This document shows positions 1 through 8,962 of a stretch of DNA of 64,000 bases, piece after piece. This DNA is from JAVHYG01 sp040390025 (GTDB lineage: Bacteria > Pseudomonadota > Gammaproteobacteria > Diplorickettsiales > Diplorickettsiaceae). How positions within the stretch are numbered: position 1 is the first letter of the stretch; every line of letters starts with the position of its first letter. The notes below the pieces were generated by a model. It searched no databases. It saw only the letters and a program-made list of their open reading frames with translations, and was not told the origin of the DNA. The stretch covers positions 94,213 through 158,212 of the forward strand of contig JAZJZD010000006.1 of assembly GCA_040390025.1 (NCBI GenBank), in the 5' to 3' direction. The translations under genes and the position numbers were made by a program.

Positions 1-1
1 G

Positions 2-628
2 CCTATCGTTGCTAAGGAATCTCAAGCAGATGATCGTTTGTTACGTCCACTTTGCGCTAAGCTTTTAGCGCCTACCTTACCTGAACGAGAAGGCTGGGTT
101 AATCGTGAAAAACTCCATGGGTTCTCGGGTCGTAGCCGCACACCGCAATTTGATTTAGCAAAACAATTTCATTTTGAAGACTATGCACAACCCGCCGGAG
201 GTTGTTGTTTTTTAACAAATGGCCATTACACAAAAAAATTGAAAGACCTTTGGAAACATAGGGGAAAGAGGGACTATGAATTCGATGATATTATCTTACT
301 TAAAGTAGGACGCCATATTCGTCCTGCTCCCCACTTTAAATTAATTATTGGTCGCGATGAAGGTGAAAATCAATTTCTTGAAGGCTATCAACATCAATTT
401 ACATCGATAAAACCCATTAGTCACCTCGGCTCCTTAACTCTTATTGATGGCCAAGCAAATGCCGAAGATATTCATCTTGCTACCCAGATTGCTGCACGAT
501 TCACGCAAGCTAAAGCAGATAGTCTAGTTACTTTAGAAGTTAATGCACAAAGTGGTAGCATTTTAACACTTACAGTAACTCCTTTGACTACAGATCAGAT
601 CTGCAAAGAATGGTATATTTCCGGATAA
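2..628 (+). CDS. Predicted tRNA thiolation protein with NFACT-like RNA-binding module (5' truncated)
   Basis: The 3' part of a gene whose start lies before the window; the frame is open from base 2. The piece begins with a stretch typical of ThiI/MnmA-like thiouridylase families (ADDRLLRPL, then LPPTLPE-like LAPTLPERE at about residues 10-33) and continues into a DUF814/NFACT-R-like domain with AQPAGGCCFLT, a KVGRHIRP motif and GRDEGENQFL. I infer a role in sulfur modification of tRNA, because the next gene is a TusA-like sulfur carrier only 19 bp downstream. Catalytic residues lie outside the window, so the exact modification is unknown. First visible gene of a seven-gene plus-strand operon. 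Confidence 0.75.
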   Translation, partial: PIVAKESQADDRLLRPLCAKLLAPTLPEREGWVNREKLHGFSGRSRTPQFDLAKQFHFEDYAQPAGGCCFLTNGHYTKKLKDLWKHRGKRDYEFDDIILLKVGRHIRPAPHFKLIIGRDEGENQFLEGYQHQFTSIKPISHLGSLTLIDGQANAEDIHLATQIAARFTQAKADSLVTLEVNAQSGSILTLTVTPLTTDQICKEWYISG

Positions 629-647
629 TTATTAATAATCTGACTTT

Positions 648-905
648 ATGATAACTCATAGTCAACTTGACGCACGTCGTCTTCTATGCCCTCTACCTGT
701 CATCCGGGTACAAGAGCGTGTAAAACAATTAAAAAAGGGTGATATTTTAGAAATTGTTTGTACTGACAAAGGCAGCCTGTCTGATATTTCTGCATGGTGT
801 CGAATTCATGGGCATAATTTACTATCCAGCCATATTCTGCAGCGAGAAATCTTCATGACTGTACAAGTAGGCGTGTTAACCCTTTCTCAAAAAAATGAAA
901 TCTAG
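648..905 (+). CDS. tusA: TusA/SirA-family sulfurtransferase
   Basis: An 85-residue protein, close to the roughly 80 residues usual for TusA. It carries the family signature CPLPV with Cys14, the residue that holds the persulfide in this family. TusA relays sulfur from a cysteine desulfurase to tRNA-modifying enzymes and some molybdenum-cofactor steps in the cytoplasm. Its place between a thiolation-type gene and fieF, with its last 11 bases overlapping fieF, argues for cotranscription and a tRNA-thiolation role. A YeeD/YedF-type paralogue cannot be excluded from sequence alone. Confidence 0.85.
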   Translation: MITHSQLDARRLLCPLPVIRVQERVKQLKKGDILEIVCTDKGSLSDISAWCRIHGHNLLSSHILQREIFMTVQVGVLTLSQKNEI

Positions 906-2052
906 CAACTTGCAAAATTTTGAACAAACACGTTACCGCCAAGCTCGATTCATTGGACTATTGGGTGGTATCAAAAATATATTCCTGGCTACATTCAAAA
1001 TTATTTTTGCTATTACTGGCCATTCACATGCGTTATTGGCAGATGGTATTCACTCTCTATCTGACTTACTCGTTGATTGTGTTGTCATTATTGCATCGAA
1101 ATTTGGCAGTAAAGCAGCCGACGAAGATCATCCCTATGGTCACGGAAGAATTGAAACCGCCGCAACTGTCGTTTTAGCACTCGTTTTAGCCACCGCTGCA
1201 TTTGGTATTATTATCGATGCAGGTTTTACTCTCGCTTCTTCACATGTCAATTCAATTCCTGCCCCTTATGTTTTATGGATTGCCATGGCGTCTATTATTC
1301 TTAATGAACTGCTGTACTTTTGGACTAAACATACTGCAACGCAAATTAAATCAAAATTATTAATGACAAATGCTTGGCATCATCGCAGTGATTCACTTTC
1401 TTCTTTAGCTGTTACATTAGGGGTTATGGGCGCATGGCTAGGCTTTCCGAAATTAGACGCACTTGCCGCTGTGGTAGTTGGTTTAATGATCCTAAAAATT
1501 GCTTGGGATTTTGGCTGGCATAGCATCCGCGAATTAGTCGATACAGTCTCAAACCTTGAAGAAACAGAAAAAATTAAGCAATTTATAAAAGAGATCCCCG
1601 GTGTAGAAGCCCTTCATCAATTACGCACGCGTTCAATTGCAGGCTCCATTTTTTGTGATGTACATGTGCTTGTAGACCCGAAATTGAGTGTCTCAGAAGG
1701 CCATTATATAGGGCAAGACGTAGAATCTCGCTTAACTGAAAAATTTTCTGATATTACTGATGTGACTGTTCATATTGACACAGAGGATGATGAAATAACA
1801 AACCCTTCGTATCACTTACCTTCTCGCTCGGTATTGCAACCCATACTAGAAAAAGCCTGGAAAGGGATAATACCCCAATCCTCTATTAATACAGCAGCGC
1901 TTCATTATGAAAATGGTAAAATTACTATTGAATTAAAATTACCATTACATTTTTTAAATAAAAATAATTTATTGCATGAAATAAAAAAAATAATGGACTC
2001 AGAAGCATTTATTAAGAATATTAAACTTTTTTATTATAAAACCGATGAATAA
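895..2052 (+). CDS. fieF: Cation diffusion facilitator (FieF/CzcD type)
   Basis: A 385-residue CDF-family divalent cation/proton antiporter of the inner membrane. About six membrane segments fill residues 20-210, followed by a cytoplasmic metal-binding domain. Metal-site motifs are visible: ADGIHSLSD in the second segment (around residues 49-57) and HHRSDSLSS in the fifth (around 160-170), plus the DHPYGHG loop near residue 78. The family exports Zn, Fe, Cd or Mn; the substrate cannot be read from sequence. The C-terminus is about 80 residues longer than E. coli FieF. The ATG lies inside the end of tusA and the stop overlaps xthA, indicating translational coupling. Confidence 0.88.
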   Translation: MKSSNLQNFEQTRYRQARFIGLLGGIKNIFLATFKIIFAITGHSHALLADGIHSLSDLLVDCVVIIASKFGSKAADEDHPYGHGRIETAATVVLALVLATAAFGIIIDAGFTLASSHVNSIPAPYVLWIAMASIILNELLYFWTKHTATQIKSKLLMTNAWHHRSDSLSSLAVTLGVMGAWLGFPKLDALAAVVVGLMILKIAWDFGWHSIRELVDTVSNLEETEKIKQFIKEIPGVEALHQLRTRSIAGSIFCDVHVLVDPKLSVSEGHYIGQDVESRLTEKFSDITDVTVHIDTEDDEITNPSYHLPSRSVLQPILEKAWKGIIPQSSINTAALHYENGKITIELKLPLHFLNKNNLLHEIKKIMDSEAFIKNIKLFYYKTDE

Positions 2053-2830
2053 ACTGTTTAAGATTGCAACCTGGAACGTTAACTCGCTACGCATTCGACT
2101 TCAACACGTTTTAGAATGGTTAGCCCTAAGCCAGCCAGATGTACTCGCTTTACAAGAAACTAAAGTAGAAGATAAACATTTTCCCGAAGAAGCACTACGC
2201 CACGCGGGCTACCATGTTTTTTTTAATGGCCAGAAAACCTATAATGGCGTTGCATTAATTAGTCGCCTGCCTATGCACAACTTCACTACTACTTTCACTG
2301 ACTTTGACGATATCCAACGACGGCTTTTAATTGCGAATATCGGGCCTTTACGTCTCGTGAATGTCTATGTACCTAATGGCGGTAGCGTAAATTCGGACAA
2401 ATATATCTATAAATTAAACTGGCTTAGCAAATTACAAGACCATTTACGCCAAGAATTAACGCAGCATCCGCGTTTAATCGTCTTGGGAGATTTTAATATC
2501 GCACCTGAAGACAAAGACGTTCATGATCCTAGTATTTGGGAAGGCCATGTGTTGGTTAGTCCTCTCGAGCGTCAAAAATTAAAAGATATTACCATCTTAG
2601 GGCTAAAAGATAGCTTTCGCTTATTCAATAAAGAACCAGGGCACTATAGCTGGTGGGATTACCGCGCAGGAGCATTTCGGCGTAATAATGGGCTACGAAT
2701 TGATCATATCCTAAGCAGTACTGCCCTAACTTCGGATTGTATAAGCTGCGAGATCGATAAAAAAGTACGTGGATGGGAAAGGCCATCTGATCATGTCCCT
2801 GTCATAGCAACTTACCAAAATATCAACTAG
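2045..2830 (+). CDS. xthA: Exodeoxyribonuclease III
   Basis: A 261-residue member of the exonuclease/endonuclease/phosphatase fold, close to the 268 of E. coli XthA. It repairs abasic sites and trims 3' blocks in base excision repair. Motifs in order: WNVNSLRIRL (9-18), LALQETKVED with the metal-binding Glu near residue 38, VYVPNGG (about 106-112), LGDFNIAP (about 150-157), RIDHIL (about 219-224) and SDHVPV near the C-terminus. The ATG overlaps the last 8 bases of fieF. Confidence 0.94.
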   Translation: MNKLFKIATWNVNSLRIRLQHVLEWLALSQPDVLALQETKVEDKHFPEEALRHAGYHVFFNGQKTYNGVALISRLPMHNFTTTFTDFDDIQRRLLIANIGPLRLVNVYVPNGGSVNSDKYIYKLNWLSKLQDHLRQELTQHPRLIVLGDFNIAPEDKDVHDPSIWEGHVLVSPLERQKLKDITILGLKDSFRLFNKEPGHYSWWDYRAGAFRRNNGLRIDHILSSTALTSDCISCEIDKKVRGWERPSDHVPVIATYQNIN

Positions 2831-2840
2831 GATTTAAGAT

Positions 2841-3161
2841 ATGACAGATACTATCAAAGCGCGTTTCGGAATTGGTGAAATCGTTCAACATAACTTATTT
2901 GGATATCGTGGTGTTATTGTTGATGTCGATGCCAGTTTTCAAGGTGATGAACTCTGGTACAGTACCAATGCACCGGGTGACCCACCTAAAAACCAACCTT
3001 GGTATCACATTTTAGTCCACGGCTCAGTCCATCATGCCTATGCAGCGGAAATAAATTTAATCAAAGACGATACACTTGATCCAGTAGAACACACTGAATT
3101 AGATTATTTTTTCGATGGGTTTAAAGATGGTTTATATCATCGCCGCCGTTATAGCAATTAA
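2841..3161 (+). CDS. hspQ: HspQ/YccV-like heat shock protein
   Basis: A 106-residue protein matching the length and pattern of HspQ (hemimethylated-DNA-binding/YccV family). It opens with ARFGIGEIVQHNLFGYRGVI and contains WYHILVHGS followed by the YAAE motif. In Enterobacteria HspQ stimulates Lon protease and binds hemimethylated oriC DNA. It sits 10 bp after xthA and 7 bp before sixA in the same operon. No independent heat-shock promoter is visible, so it is probably expressed with the operon. Confidence 0.88.
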   Translation: MTDTIKARFGIGEIVQHNLFGYRGVIVDVDASFQGDELWYSTNAPGDPPKNQPWYHILVHGSVHHAYAAEINLIKDDTLDPVEHTELDYFFDGFKDGLYHRRRYSN

Positions 3162-3168
3162 ATAAATA

Positions 3169-3675
3169 ATGAAAACCCTGACATTGTTCCGACACGCCAC
3201 AGCCAATAATAAACAACTCTTGCAGCATGATAGCGACCGTAAGCTCAGTGAATTAGGTCAACTTCAAGCAAAAAGTATAGCCATGCAATTAAAACAAAAA
3301 AATTGTTTGCCAGATTCCATACTATGTAGCCCAACAAAAAGAACAATGGAGACAGCAACTATTCTTTGTGATGTATTGCAATTAAACCCACCATTCAAAA
3401 CGGATAATACGATATATACCGGTGATTTAGAAGAAATCTTAGGCATACTTAGTTGTTTAACGACACCATGCCATCTTTTTTTAGTCGGACACAATCCAAT
3501 TATAAGTTGCTTAGCACATGAACTTTGTAACGCAGCAACAAAAGTGCATTTACCAAATTTATTACCCCCTGCTGGTGTCGTAAGTTTGCAGTTCGATATG
3601 GAAAACTGGGATGAATTAGAAAAAATAACAGGAAAGCTACTCTTCTTTATTAAACCGGATCATGAACCAAAATAA
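3169..3675 (+). CDS. sixA: Phosphohistidine phosphatase SixA
   Basis: A 168-residue histidine-phosphatase-superfamily protein. The catalytic motif is LFRHATA (Arg8, His9) and the second histidine is His108 in LVGHNPI. SixA dephosphorylates phosphohistidine on phosphorelay or nitrogen-PTS proteins in the cytoplasm. Its end overlaps the next gene by 14 bases. The assignment to SixA rather than another small phosphoglycerate-mutase-fold phosphatase rests on length and on the NNKQLL...DRKLSELG pattern after the RHA motif. Confidence 0.85.
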   Translation: MKTLTLFRHATANNKQLLQHDSDRKLSELGQLQAKSIAMQLKQKNCLPDSILCSPTKRTMETATILCDVLQLNPPFKTDNTIYTGDLEEILGILSCLTTPCHLFLVGHNPIISCLAHELCNAATKVHLPNLLPPAGVVSLQFDMENWDELEKITGKLLFFIKPDHEPK

Positions 3676-5077
3676 CACTATTTATGCACAAGCAGAAGTT
3701 CATAATAATTATGGCGTAAGACTTTTTAAAGAAAATAAATATGCCGAAGCACGCCAACATTATGAACAAGCTATCCAGTTAAAGCCTGATTACCTGCAAG
3801 CCTATTTTAACTTAGGATTACTTTTTATCGCAGAAACACAATTAGAAAAGGCTATCATACAATTTAACCATGTATTAGTATTGAACCCGCAATCTGCAGA
3901 AACCCATTGGCAATTGGCATTTATTTATTGGCAATGCAATGATCTAGAAAAAGTACAGCTACATTATCAAAAACTTTTTGAACTTAATCCTCGCTCAACT
4001 GTATTACTTAATAACATGGGAGCACTTGCGCTCAGAAATAATCAACTAGATGCTGCTGTTGATTATTTTGAACAAGCGCTAGCAATTGAACCGAAACATA
4101 AAGAAGCAAGAAATAATCTCGCTGTCAGTTTGTTAGAAAAAAATAAGTTTAAAGAATCTATTTGGCATTATTCTTTATATTTAAATTTAGAACCTAATGA
4201 TAAAATAGCGCTTTACAATCGTGCGCAAGGATTAATGTTAACGGGACAACTTAATAAAGCAACTGAAGACCTCAAAGAAATACTCCTGCTGGATGCTGAT
4301 CATATCGATGCATACTGTAACTTAGCAGCCATTTATTTAAAACTAGATGATAAAAATGCTGCTCTCATTAACTATCAAGAGATATTAAACCGTCAAAAAG
4401 GGCATCCTATTGCTTCTTATATGCGGAGCGCACTTACCCAGCAATCTATTCCCTCTGCCCCTCCAATTGAGTATATCAAAAATCTATTTGATAATTATGC
4501 GTTTCAATTTGACATTCATTTGAAAGAAGTTCTGCACTATAAAACACCGGAGTTATTACAGAAATATATTACACCTTATTTAAAAAATAAAAAATATAAG
4601 GTGCTTGATTTGGGTTGCGGCACAGGACTCAGCGGAATACCTTTTTCTGAAATAGCAGAAAAATTAACGGGAATAGACGTTTCATGCAAAATGTTAGCCC
4701 AAGCTAAAATTAAAAATTGTTATGATGAATTAATTGAAAACGATATTTTAAATGGCCTTACTGCAATAAATGAAGATTATAATTTAGTTTTATGTGTCGA
4801 TACACTTGTTTATTTTGGTGAACTCGACGAATTATTTTCTAAAATAATTTCACATATGGAAACAAAAGGATTATTAGCTTTCTCGATTGAATTGGCGGAT
4901 GAACCTGTTACCGACTATCAGTTACAAGCTACTGGGCGTTACCAACATACCGATATATATATAAAAAAACTGGCCAAAAAAAATAATTTAAAATGTTTAA
5001 AGCAGTTAATCGTTGATGGTCGTTATCAAAAAAATGCGTTTGTAAAAACCGGATTGTTTGTGTTAAAAAAGTATTAA
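3662..5077 (+). CDS. TPR-repeat protein with C-terminal SAM methyltransferase domain
   Basis: A 471-residue two-part protein. Residues 8-240 are six to seven tetratricopeptide repeats (for example VRLFKENKYAEARQHYEQAI and NNMGALALRNNQLDAAVDYF). Residues 270-471 form a class I methyltransferase with the SAM-binding loop VLDLGCGTGLSG near residues 314-325 and LVLCVDTLVYFG as the motif IV region. The TPR part probably selects a protein substrate, which is unknown. The ATG lies 14 bases inside sixA, so it ends the operon. Similar TPR-methyltransferase fusions are known in other bacteria; no precise function can be given. Confidence 0.85.
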   Translation: MNQNNTIYAQAEVHNNYGVRLFKENKYAEARQHYEQAIQLKPDYLQAYFNLGLLFIAETQLEKAIIQFNHVLVLNPQSAETHWQLAFIYWQCNDLEKVQLHYQKLFELNPRSTVLLNNMGALALRNNQLDAAVDYFEQALAIEPKHKEARNNLAVSLLEKNKFKESIWHYSLYLNLEPNDKIALYNRAQGLMLTGQLNKATEDLKEILLLDADHIDAYCNLAAIYLKLDDKNAALINYQEILNRQKGHPIASYMRSALTQQSIPSAPPIEYIKNLFDNYAFQFDIHLKEVLHYKTPELLQKYITPYLKNKKYKVLDLGCGTGLSGIPFSEIAEKLTGIDVSCKMLAQAKIKNCYDELIENDILNGLTAINEDYNLVLCVDTLVYFGELDELFSKIISHMETKGLLAFSIELADEPVTDYQLQATGRYQHTDIYIKKLAKKNNLKCLKQLIVDGRYQKNAFVKTGLFVLKKY

Positions 5078-5126
5078 GTAGGTAATTATCTAACGGCTAA
5101 ATAATAACAAATAAGGGAGTTATCAT

Positions 5127-5165
5127 ATGACAGCTGCAACCATTATTAAAGTATTTTTCTCATAG
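5127..5165 (+). other. Short or broken reading frame with strong ribosome binding site
   Basis: A consensus Shine-Dalgarno AAGGGAG (5113-5119) stands 7 bases before an ATG that opens only a 12-codon frame (MTAATIIKVFFS). A second frame starts where this one ends (5162) and stays open to 5299 into the RE1 repeat, so a one-base frameshift could have split an older small gene. It could equally be a leader peptide or chance. Confidence 0.25.
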
Positions 5166-5229
5166 AACTAAAATTTAATAAAGTTAATTTATCTAGCTAT
5201 TTAACACAACTTTTACGTAAATCTATTAA

Positions 5230-5310
5230 TATACCCATTGCACTTGGCACCTATTTTTCAAGCTATCAATTGAAAACTCTCACCTTAGCACTGAGATAGG
5301 TGCAGGGTGC
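5230..5310 (-). repeat. RE1 dispersed repeat, partial copy (end plus long hairpin)
   Basis: Starts TATACCCATTGCAC and ends GGTGCAGGGTGC, matching the right-hand end and long hairpin module of the full copy at 20031-20260. The hairpin arms (GCACCTAT/ATAGGTGC) bracket a loop containing CAAGCTAT...TTGAAAA, also shared. It lies between convergent genes and overlaps the last codons of the minus-strand gene. Confidence 0.8.
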
Positions 5311-7068
5311 CTCATCAGATACCTCGGTGGGTTTAAAAAATGAATACGGTGAATTTATGCTTACTGCTAACCTTGCCATCTTTTGGGGAGGCTCATCAGT
5401 CCTTTGTGTCGTTACTTCGCGCCCTATAACCGCTGTAGAGACTGTTTTATAAACAGAATAATACAGATTATAATACTCTAAATATTCCAAAGGGTGTGAA
5501 TCAGCGTATTTTTTTAAGATAGCTAAGAAAACTTGCTTTAGCTTTTGTTGACTTTCAGTTGAAAGATTGAAAACAATATTTGAAATAGCTAATTGAATTT
5601 CTTTAAATTCGCTAGGAACAGATCTGCGACTAGAAGGAAACAAAGTGACTAATACGCTCTGAAAATATATCTGGGTTATTTGTTCCCTATTAAAAAAATA
5701 GGCGATATTTGCAGCCGATGCTTTAAAAGCTTCTGGTAAAATTAAAGGGTATTTTTTTGCTAAATATTTATAATTTTGTAACATTAGCAATGGATCATGG
5801 TTTAGCAAATGCTGAAATTCTGCTTTTAAAAGACTACATTGATATTGATTTAGTTTTTTCTCCGATAAAAAATAACTTGATGTATCAAACTTCCTCTTAT
5901 TTAACGTTAAATTAGCGTTAGGTAAATTTAAGCAAAAAGCTTTGATATATAAAGCAACAGAATTGCCGTGATAGTCTTTATCATTATATAAGGACCATAC
6001 TATAGCAGCAAATACCTGATTTAATGCGCTTTCCGAATAAAAATCAGCTTTGCATTGAAGACCATTTGGGTCCTGAAAAAAAAATCCTTCTCGACTTTTT
6101 ATAAGGCTTACTACGTGGATTGGGCTAGAAATAAGCATGCCATAAGACGGATAATTTAAAGTATCTTTAAGCAAACGTAAAAAATTCTCGCTATTAATAC
6201 TACCTATCCCTAAAAATAACGGCACTAACTGAATAAAGCGATTTCTCTCAATTTGCAATGCTTGTTCATAAATATTTTTCCAGACTTGATACTCGTTAGA
6301 TAACGCTAACTGCATTTCAGTAAGCTTGTATAAGCATTCTGAAATATCGTAATAATCCTCAAGCAAAAGTACCCGCTGTTCTAAATGATCACCAATTTTT
6401 TTCTGGAGTCCAACTAAATCAACATAATCAGTAGCATCTGCAAACCTTGCTAGAATAGGGTAATTAGCTAATTTTTTAATAAAATTATTTTTCTGCTCTT
6501 TATATAACAAAGTTTCCTGTTTTTTTAATTTATTTAAATAAAAATATTTTTTTTCATATATTTTAAGTTCTTCATTAGCAATTAAGTTACTTTGCATAAA
6601 AAAAGTGAAACATAACGTACTTAAAGCAAAATCTAAATTTTCCTCTAGCTCTTTTGATATAGGATCTGACAAATAATTCCACGCCATAATCTTCTCTATG
6701 CTGAATAGATCACTATTATCCGCGCCTGCTACTTTTTCAAGACTTGTGACTAAATCAACTGTTGCTATTCCACTACAAATTCCCAGCATTAAACGCTCGA
6801 GTAAAATTAAAGATTGTAAGAAATTTCTTTGGCTACCGTAGTTTAATAAAATATGATTTAAGCCAAAATATCCACCTAAGTACGCTTTCATTTTTTCATC
6901 AAGTTTTTCAAAAAGCTTGTAAACTACTTCTGAATCCAAACCCCACTGTTTTTGTAACTTTGATAAGAGTGGAAGTACACCATCAGAAAGTCTTAAAGGG
7001 TTTTTTTTGAAAATAATTAAGATAACATTCTGTGCAAAACGATATTGATTAAAGCCTGGACTTAGCAT
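5266..7068 (-). CDS. Uncharacterised 600-residue protein
   Basis: I do not recognise a family. The protein is predominantly helical and soluble, with no signal peptide and no convincing membrane segment. It is rich in Leu, Lys, Tyr and Asn and repeatedly shows Leu/Phe heptad-like spacing. Residues 555-580 are polar (QRTDEPPQKMAR). The last 12 or so codons (CTYLSAKVRVFN) are encoded by an RE1 repeat copy, so the present C-terminus is probably a repeat-insertion product. There is no operon partner: convergent to the TPR gene, with 228 bp of AT-rich DNA upstream. No clear Shine-Dalgarno precedes the ATG. A host-interaction role is conceivable but only inferred from the lineage. Confidence 0.7.
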   Translation of the reverse strand: MLSPGFNQYRFAQNVILIIFKKNPLRLSDGVLPLLSKLQKQWGLDSEVVYKLFEKLDEKMKAYLGGYFGLNHILLNYGSQRNFLQSLILLERLMLGICSGIATVDLVTSLEKVAGADNSDLFSIEKIMAWNYLSDPISKELEENLDFALSTLCFTFFMQSNLIANEELKIYEKKYFYLNKLKKQETLLYKEQKNNFIKKLANYPILARFADATDYVDLVGLQKKIGDHLEQRVLLLEDYYDISECLYKLTEMQLALSNEYQVWKNIYEQALQIERNRFIQLVPLFLGIGSINSENFLRLLKDTLNYPSYGMLISSPIHVVSLIKSREGFFFQDPNGLQCKADFYSESALNQVFAAIVWSLYNDKDYHGNSVALYIKAFCLNLPNANLTLNKRKFDTSSYFLSEKKLNQYQCSLLKAEFQHLLNHDPLLMLQNYKYLAKKYPLILPEAFKASAANIAYFFNREQITQIYFQSVLVTLFPSSRRSVPSEFKEIQLAISNIVFNLSTESQQKLKQVFLAILKKYADSHPLEYLEYYNLYYSVYKTVSTAVIGREVTTQRTDEPPQKMARLAVSINSPYSFFKPTEVSDEAPCTYLSAKVRVFN

Positions 7069-7296
7069 AGATTTTTTATTTATATAGTTACGTTAAAAAT
7101 TTATAAATCTACTTAGGATTTATTGTAAATATAAATAAAATTGCTTAAAGATTTATTAATTTTTTAAAACTAAAAAAAATAACTTAATAAATGCACTTAA
7201 AATTTACTTTTATAAAAGCGTCTAAAACATTTTTTAAGGCAAGGGAAAATAAATTATTTTCGTAGCGACAAATAAAGGGGAATTTAAATAATTTAC

Positions 7297-7923
7297 TCAA
7301 AAATACAGGCCCGAAATATAACTTGCTAATGCTTCAATGTCTGCATTATTCATTTTCTTAGCAATCACTGACATGATCTGATGTTGATCGTCGATTCGTT
7401 TATCTTCGCGAAATGCCTTCAGTTGTTCAGTAACATACGCGGCATGCTGACCACTTAAACGAGGAAATCCTGCAAGCGGATTCCCTAAACCAGCTGGGCC
7501 GTGGCATGCTAAACATGCAGGAATGCCTTTAATAGGATCGCCGCCGCGATAAAGTCGTTGCCCTAATGGAACTAAATCTGCTTGTGTAGCCTCTATAGTT
7601 CCTGGTAACTCAGCATAATAATTGGCTATTGCTACCATCTCTTTTTCTGATAAACGACTAACTATAGAATTCATAAGTGCATTCTTTCGCCCATGCTTCG
7701 TATCGAGACGAAAATCTTTTAGCGCCTTAAGAAAATAAACAGCATTTTGGCCCGCTAATTTAGGCCATGCTTTATTAATCGATGCATTACCATCGCTACC
7801 ATGACATGTAGCACAGCGTACTAAGGTAAAATCCATCGTCCTAGCTGGTTTAGTAACACCTTCCGCTGCTGCAGTAAAAGGTAAAATCAAACAAAAGAAA
7901 AAAAGACCTGATCGATAACCCAT
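7297..7923 (-). CDS. Di-haem cytochrome c4
   Basis: A 208-residue periplasmic electron carrier. The first 20 residues form a signal peptide (FFFCLILPFTAAA). Two haem c sites follow: CATCH at 37-41 and CLACH near 137, each with a downstream Met that can be the axial ligand (NALMNSI and HQIMSVI). Two homologous halves of about 90 residues are the cytochrome c4 pattern; the family donates electrons to terminal oxidases. It is divergent from engB, the same neighbourhood seen in other Gammaproteobacteria. No transcription terminator is visible after it. Confidence 0.9.
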   Translation of the reverse strand: MGYRSGLFFFCLILPFTAAAEGVTKPARTMDFTLVRCATCHGSDGNASINKAWPKLAGQNAVYFLKALKDFRLDTKHGRKNALMNSIVSRLSEKEMVAIANYYAELPGTIEATQADLVPLGQRLYRGGDPIKGIPACLACHGPAGLGNPLAGFPRLSGQHAAYVTEQLKAFREDKRIDDQHQIMSVIAKKMNNADIEALASYISGLYF

Positions 7924-8095
7924 CTGAATCCCATTAAAATTTATTTGCTAAAATAATCCGTTTAGTTTATATTTTCTTAAGGCTTTGGACGAACTAAAAT
8001 AATAATAGACTTCTACCAAATCTATTTACGATTTGGCGAAAGGTCTAACTAAAAAGGCCAGGGAGTTTTTCTTTTTATCCTAATGAAGATGAACT

Positions 8096-8695
8096 TTGAA
8101 CGCACACACCTTCCCTCTTACAAATTTCCTCACTAGTGCCGCTCAACTTAATCAATTACCTGAAGACAAAGGTTCAGAAGTTGCTTTTATTGGCCGCTCT
8201 AATTCAGGAAAGTCTACCGCTATCAATACCATTACCGGAATAAAAGGGTTAGCAAGAACGAGTAAAACACCTGGCCGAACCCAATTGCTCAATTTTTTTC
8301 AAATTAACGTAGAACAACGTCTTGTCGATCTTCCTGGCTATGGTTACGCCAATGTCCACGCCCCAAAAAAAGAAGATTGGGAAAAAGTAATATCCATGTA
8401 TCTCAAAACACGACGCTCGTTAAAGGGCTTAATTATCACTATGGATAGCCGTCACCCGCTTAAGGACCGCGACCAGTCCATGCTGGCTTGGGCTTCACAT
8501 TATCAAATTCCAACCTATATTCTTCTCACAAAAGCAGACAAATTATCCCGCCAACAGTCCTTAAAGGTTTTGCGAGAGACGACACAGCAACTTGCTAAAC
8601 TAAGTAACACCAGTGCAGCTCAGCTTTTCTCTGCACCAAAAGCTATTGGCCTCGAAGCAGCCCGCAAGACCATCCTAGATTGGTTAAACACTTAA
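8096..8695 (+). CDS. engB: Ribosome-biogenesis GTPase EngB (YihA/YsxC)
   Basis: A 199-residue GTPase needed for assembly of the large ribosomal subunit. G motifs are clear: GRSNSGKS (33-40), TSKTPGRTQ (about 58-66), DLPGYG (about 79-84), TKAD (about 144) and a SAPKAIG G5 region. The start is most likely TTG at 8096, because a stop codon sits two codons upstream in frame and the N-terminus then aligns with the usual short extension before the conserved FxxSA segment. The ATG at 8089 is out of frame. An RE1 copy begins 11 bp after the stop. Confidence 0.92.
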   Translation: MNAHTFPLTNFLTSAAQLNQLPEDKGSEVAFIGRSNSGKSTAINTITGIKGLARTSKTPGRTQLLNFFQINVEQRLVDLPGYGYANVHAPKKEDWEKVISMYLKTRRSLKGLIITMDSRHPLKDRDQSMLAWASHYQIPTYILLTKADKLSRQQSLKVLRETTQQLAKLSNTSAAQLFSAPKAIGLEAARKTILDWLNT

Positions 8696-8705
8696 AATCT
8701 TTGTT

Positions 8706-8818
8706 TTATACCGCTCGTACCTGAAGCTGTGAACCTTTTAAATTCATGGCGAGCGGATACCCGATCACATGGCGGGCAAAAGCAAAGCTTTCGCACTTAG
8801 CCAGAAAGAGAGATAGGT
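8706..8818 (+). repeat. RE1 dispersed repeat, partial copy
   Basis: Contains the left hairpin module (TATACCGCTCG ... CGAGCGG) and the second module with AGCAAAGCTTTCGCAC, then loses similarity except for GATAGGT at the far end. It begins 11 bp after the engB stop. Confidence 0.8.
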
Positions 8819-8834
8819 AATAAATACTTATTTT

Positions 8835-8887
8835 TGTTCAATTTCACTTTCTAGCGTGAAGCTCCTGCTACGTAAAAAAATTGAACA
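8835..8887. repeat. 10-bp inverted repeat upstream of OPT gene
   Basis: TGTTCAATTT at 8835-8844 and its exact complement AAATTGAACA at 8878-8887, separated by 33 bases. It lies between an RE1 copy and the transporter gene. It could be a terminator-like stem or a remnant of another repeat; no T-run follows. Confidence 0.45.
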
Positions 8888-8962
8888 TTTATAAATTTCT
8901 TTGACCTAAAAGGGACAATATGATAAATAAAATGATTGATAAAAAAATAATCGCGAGATCTT

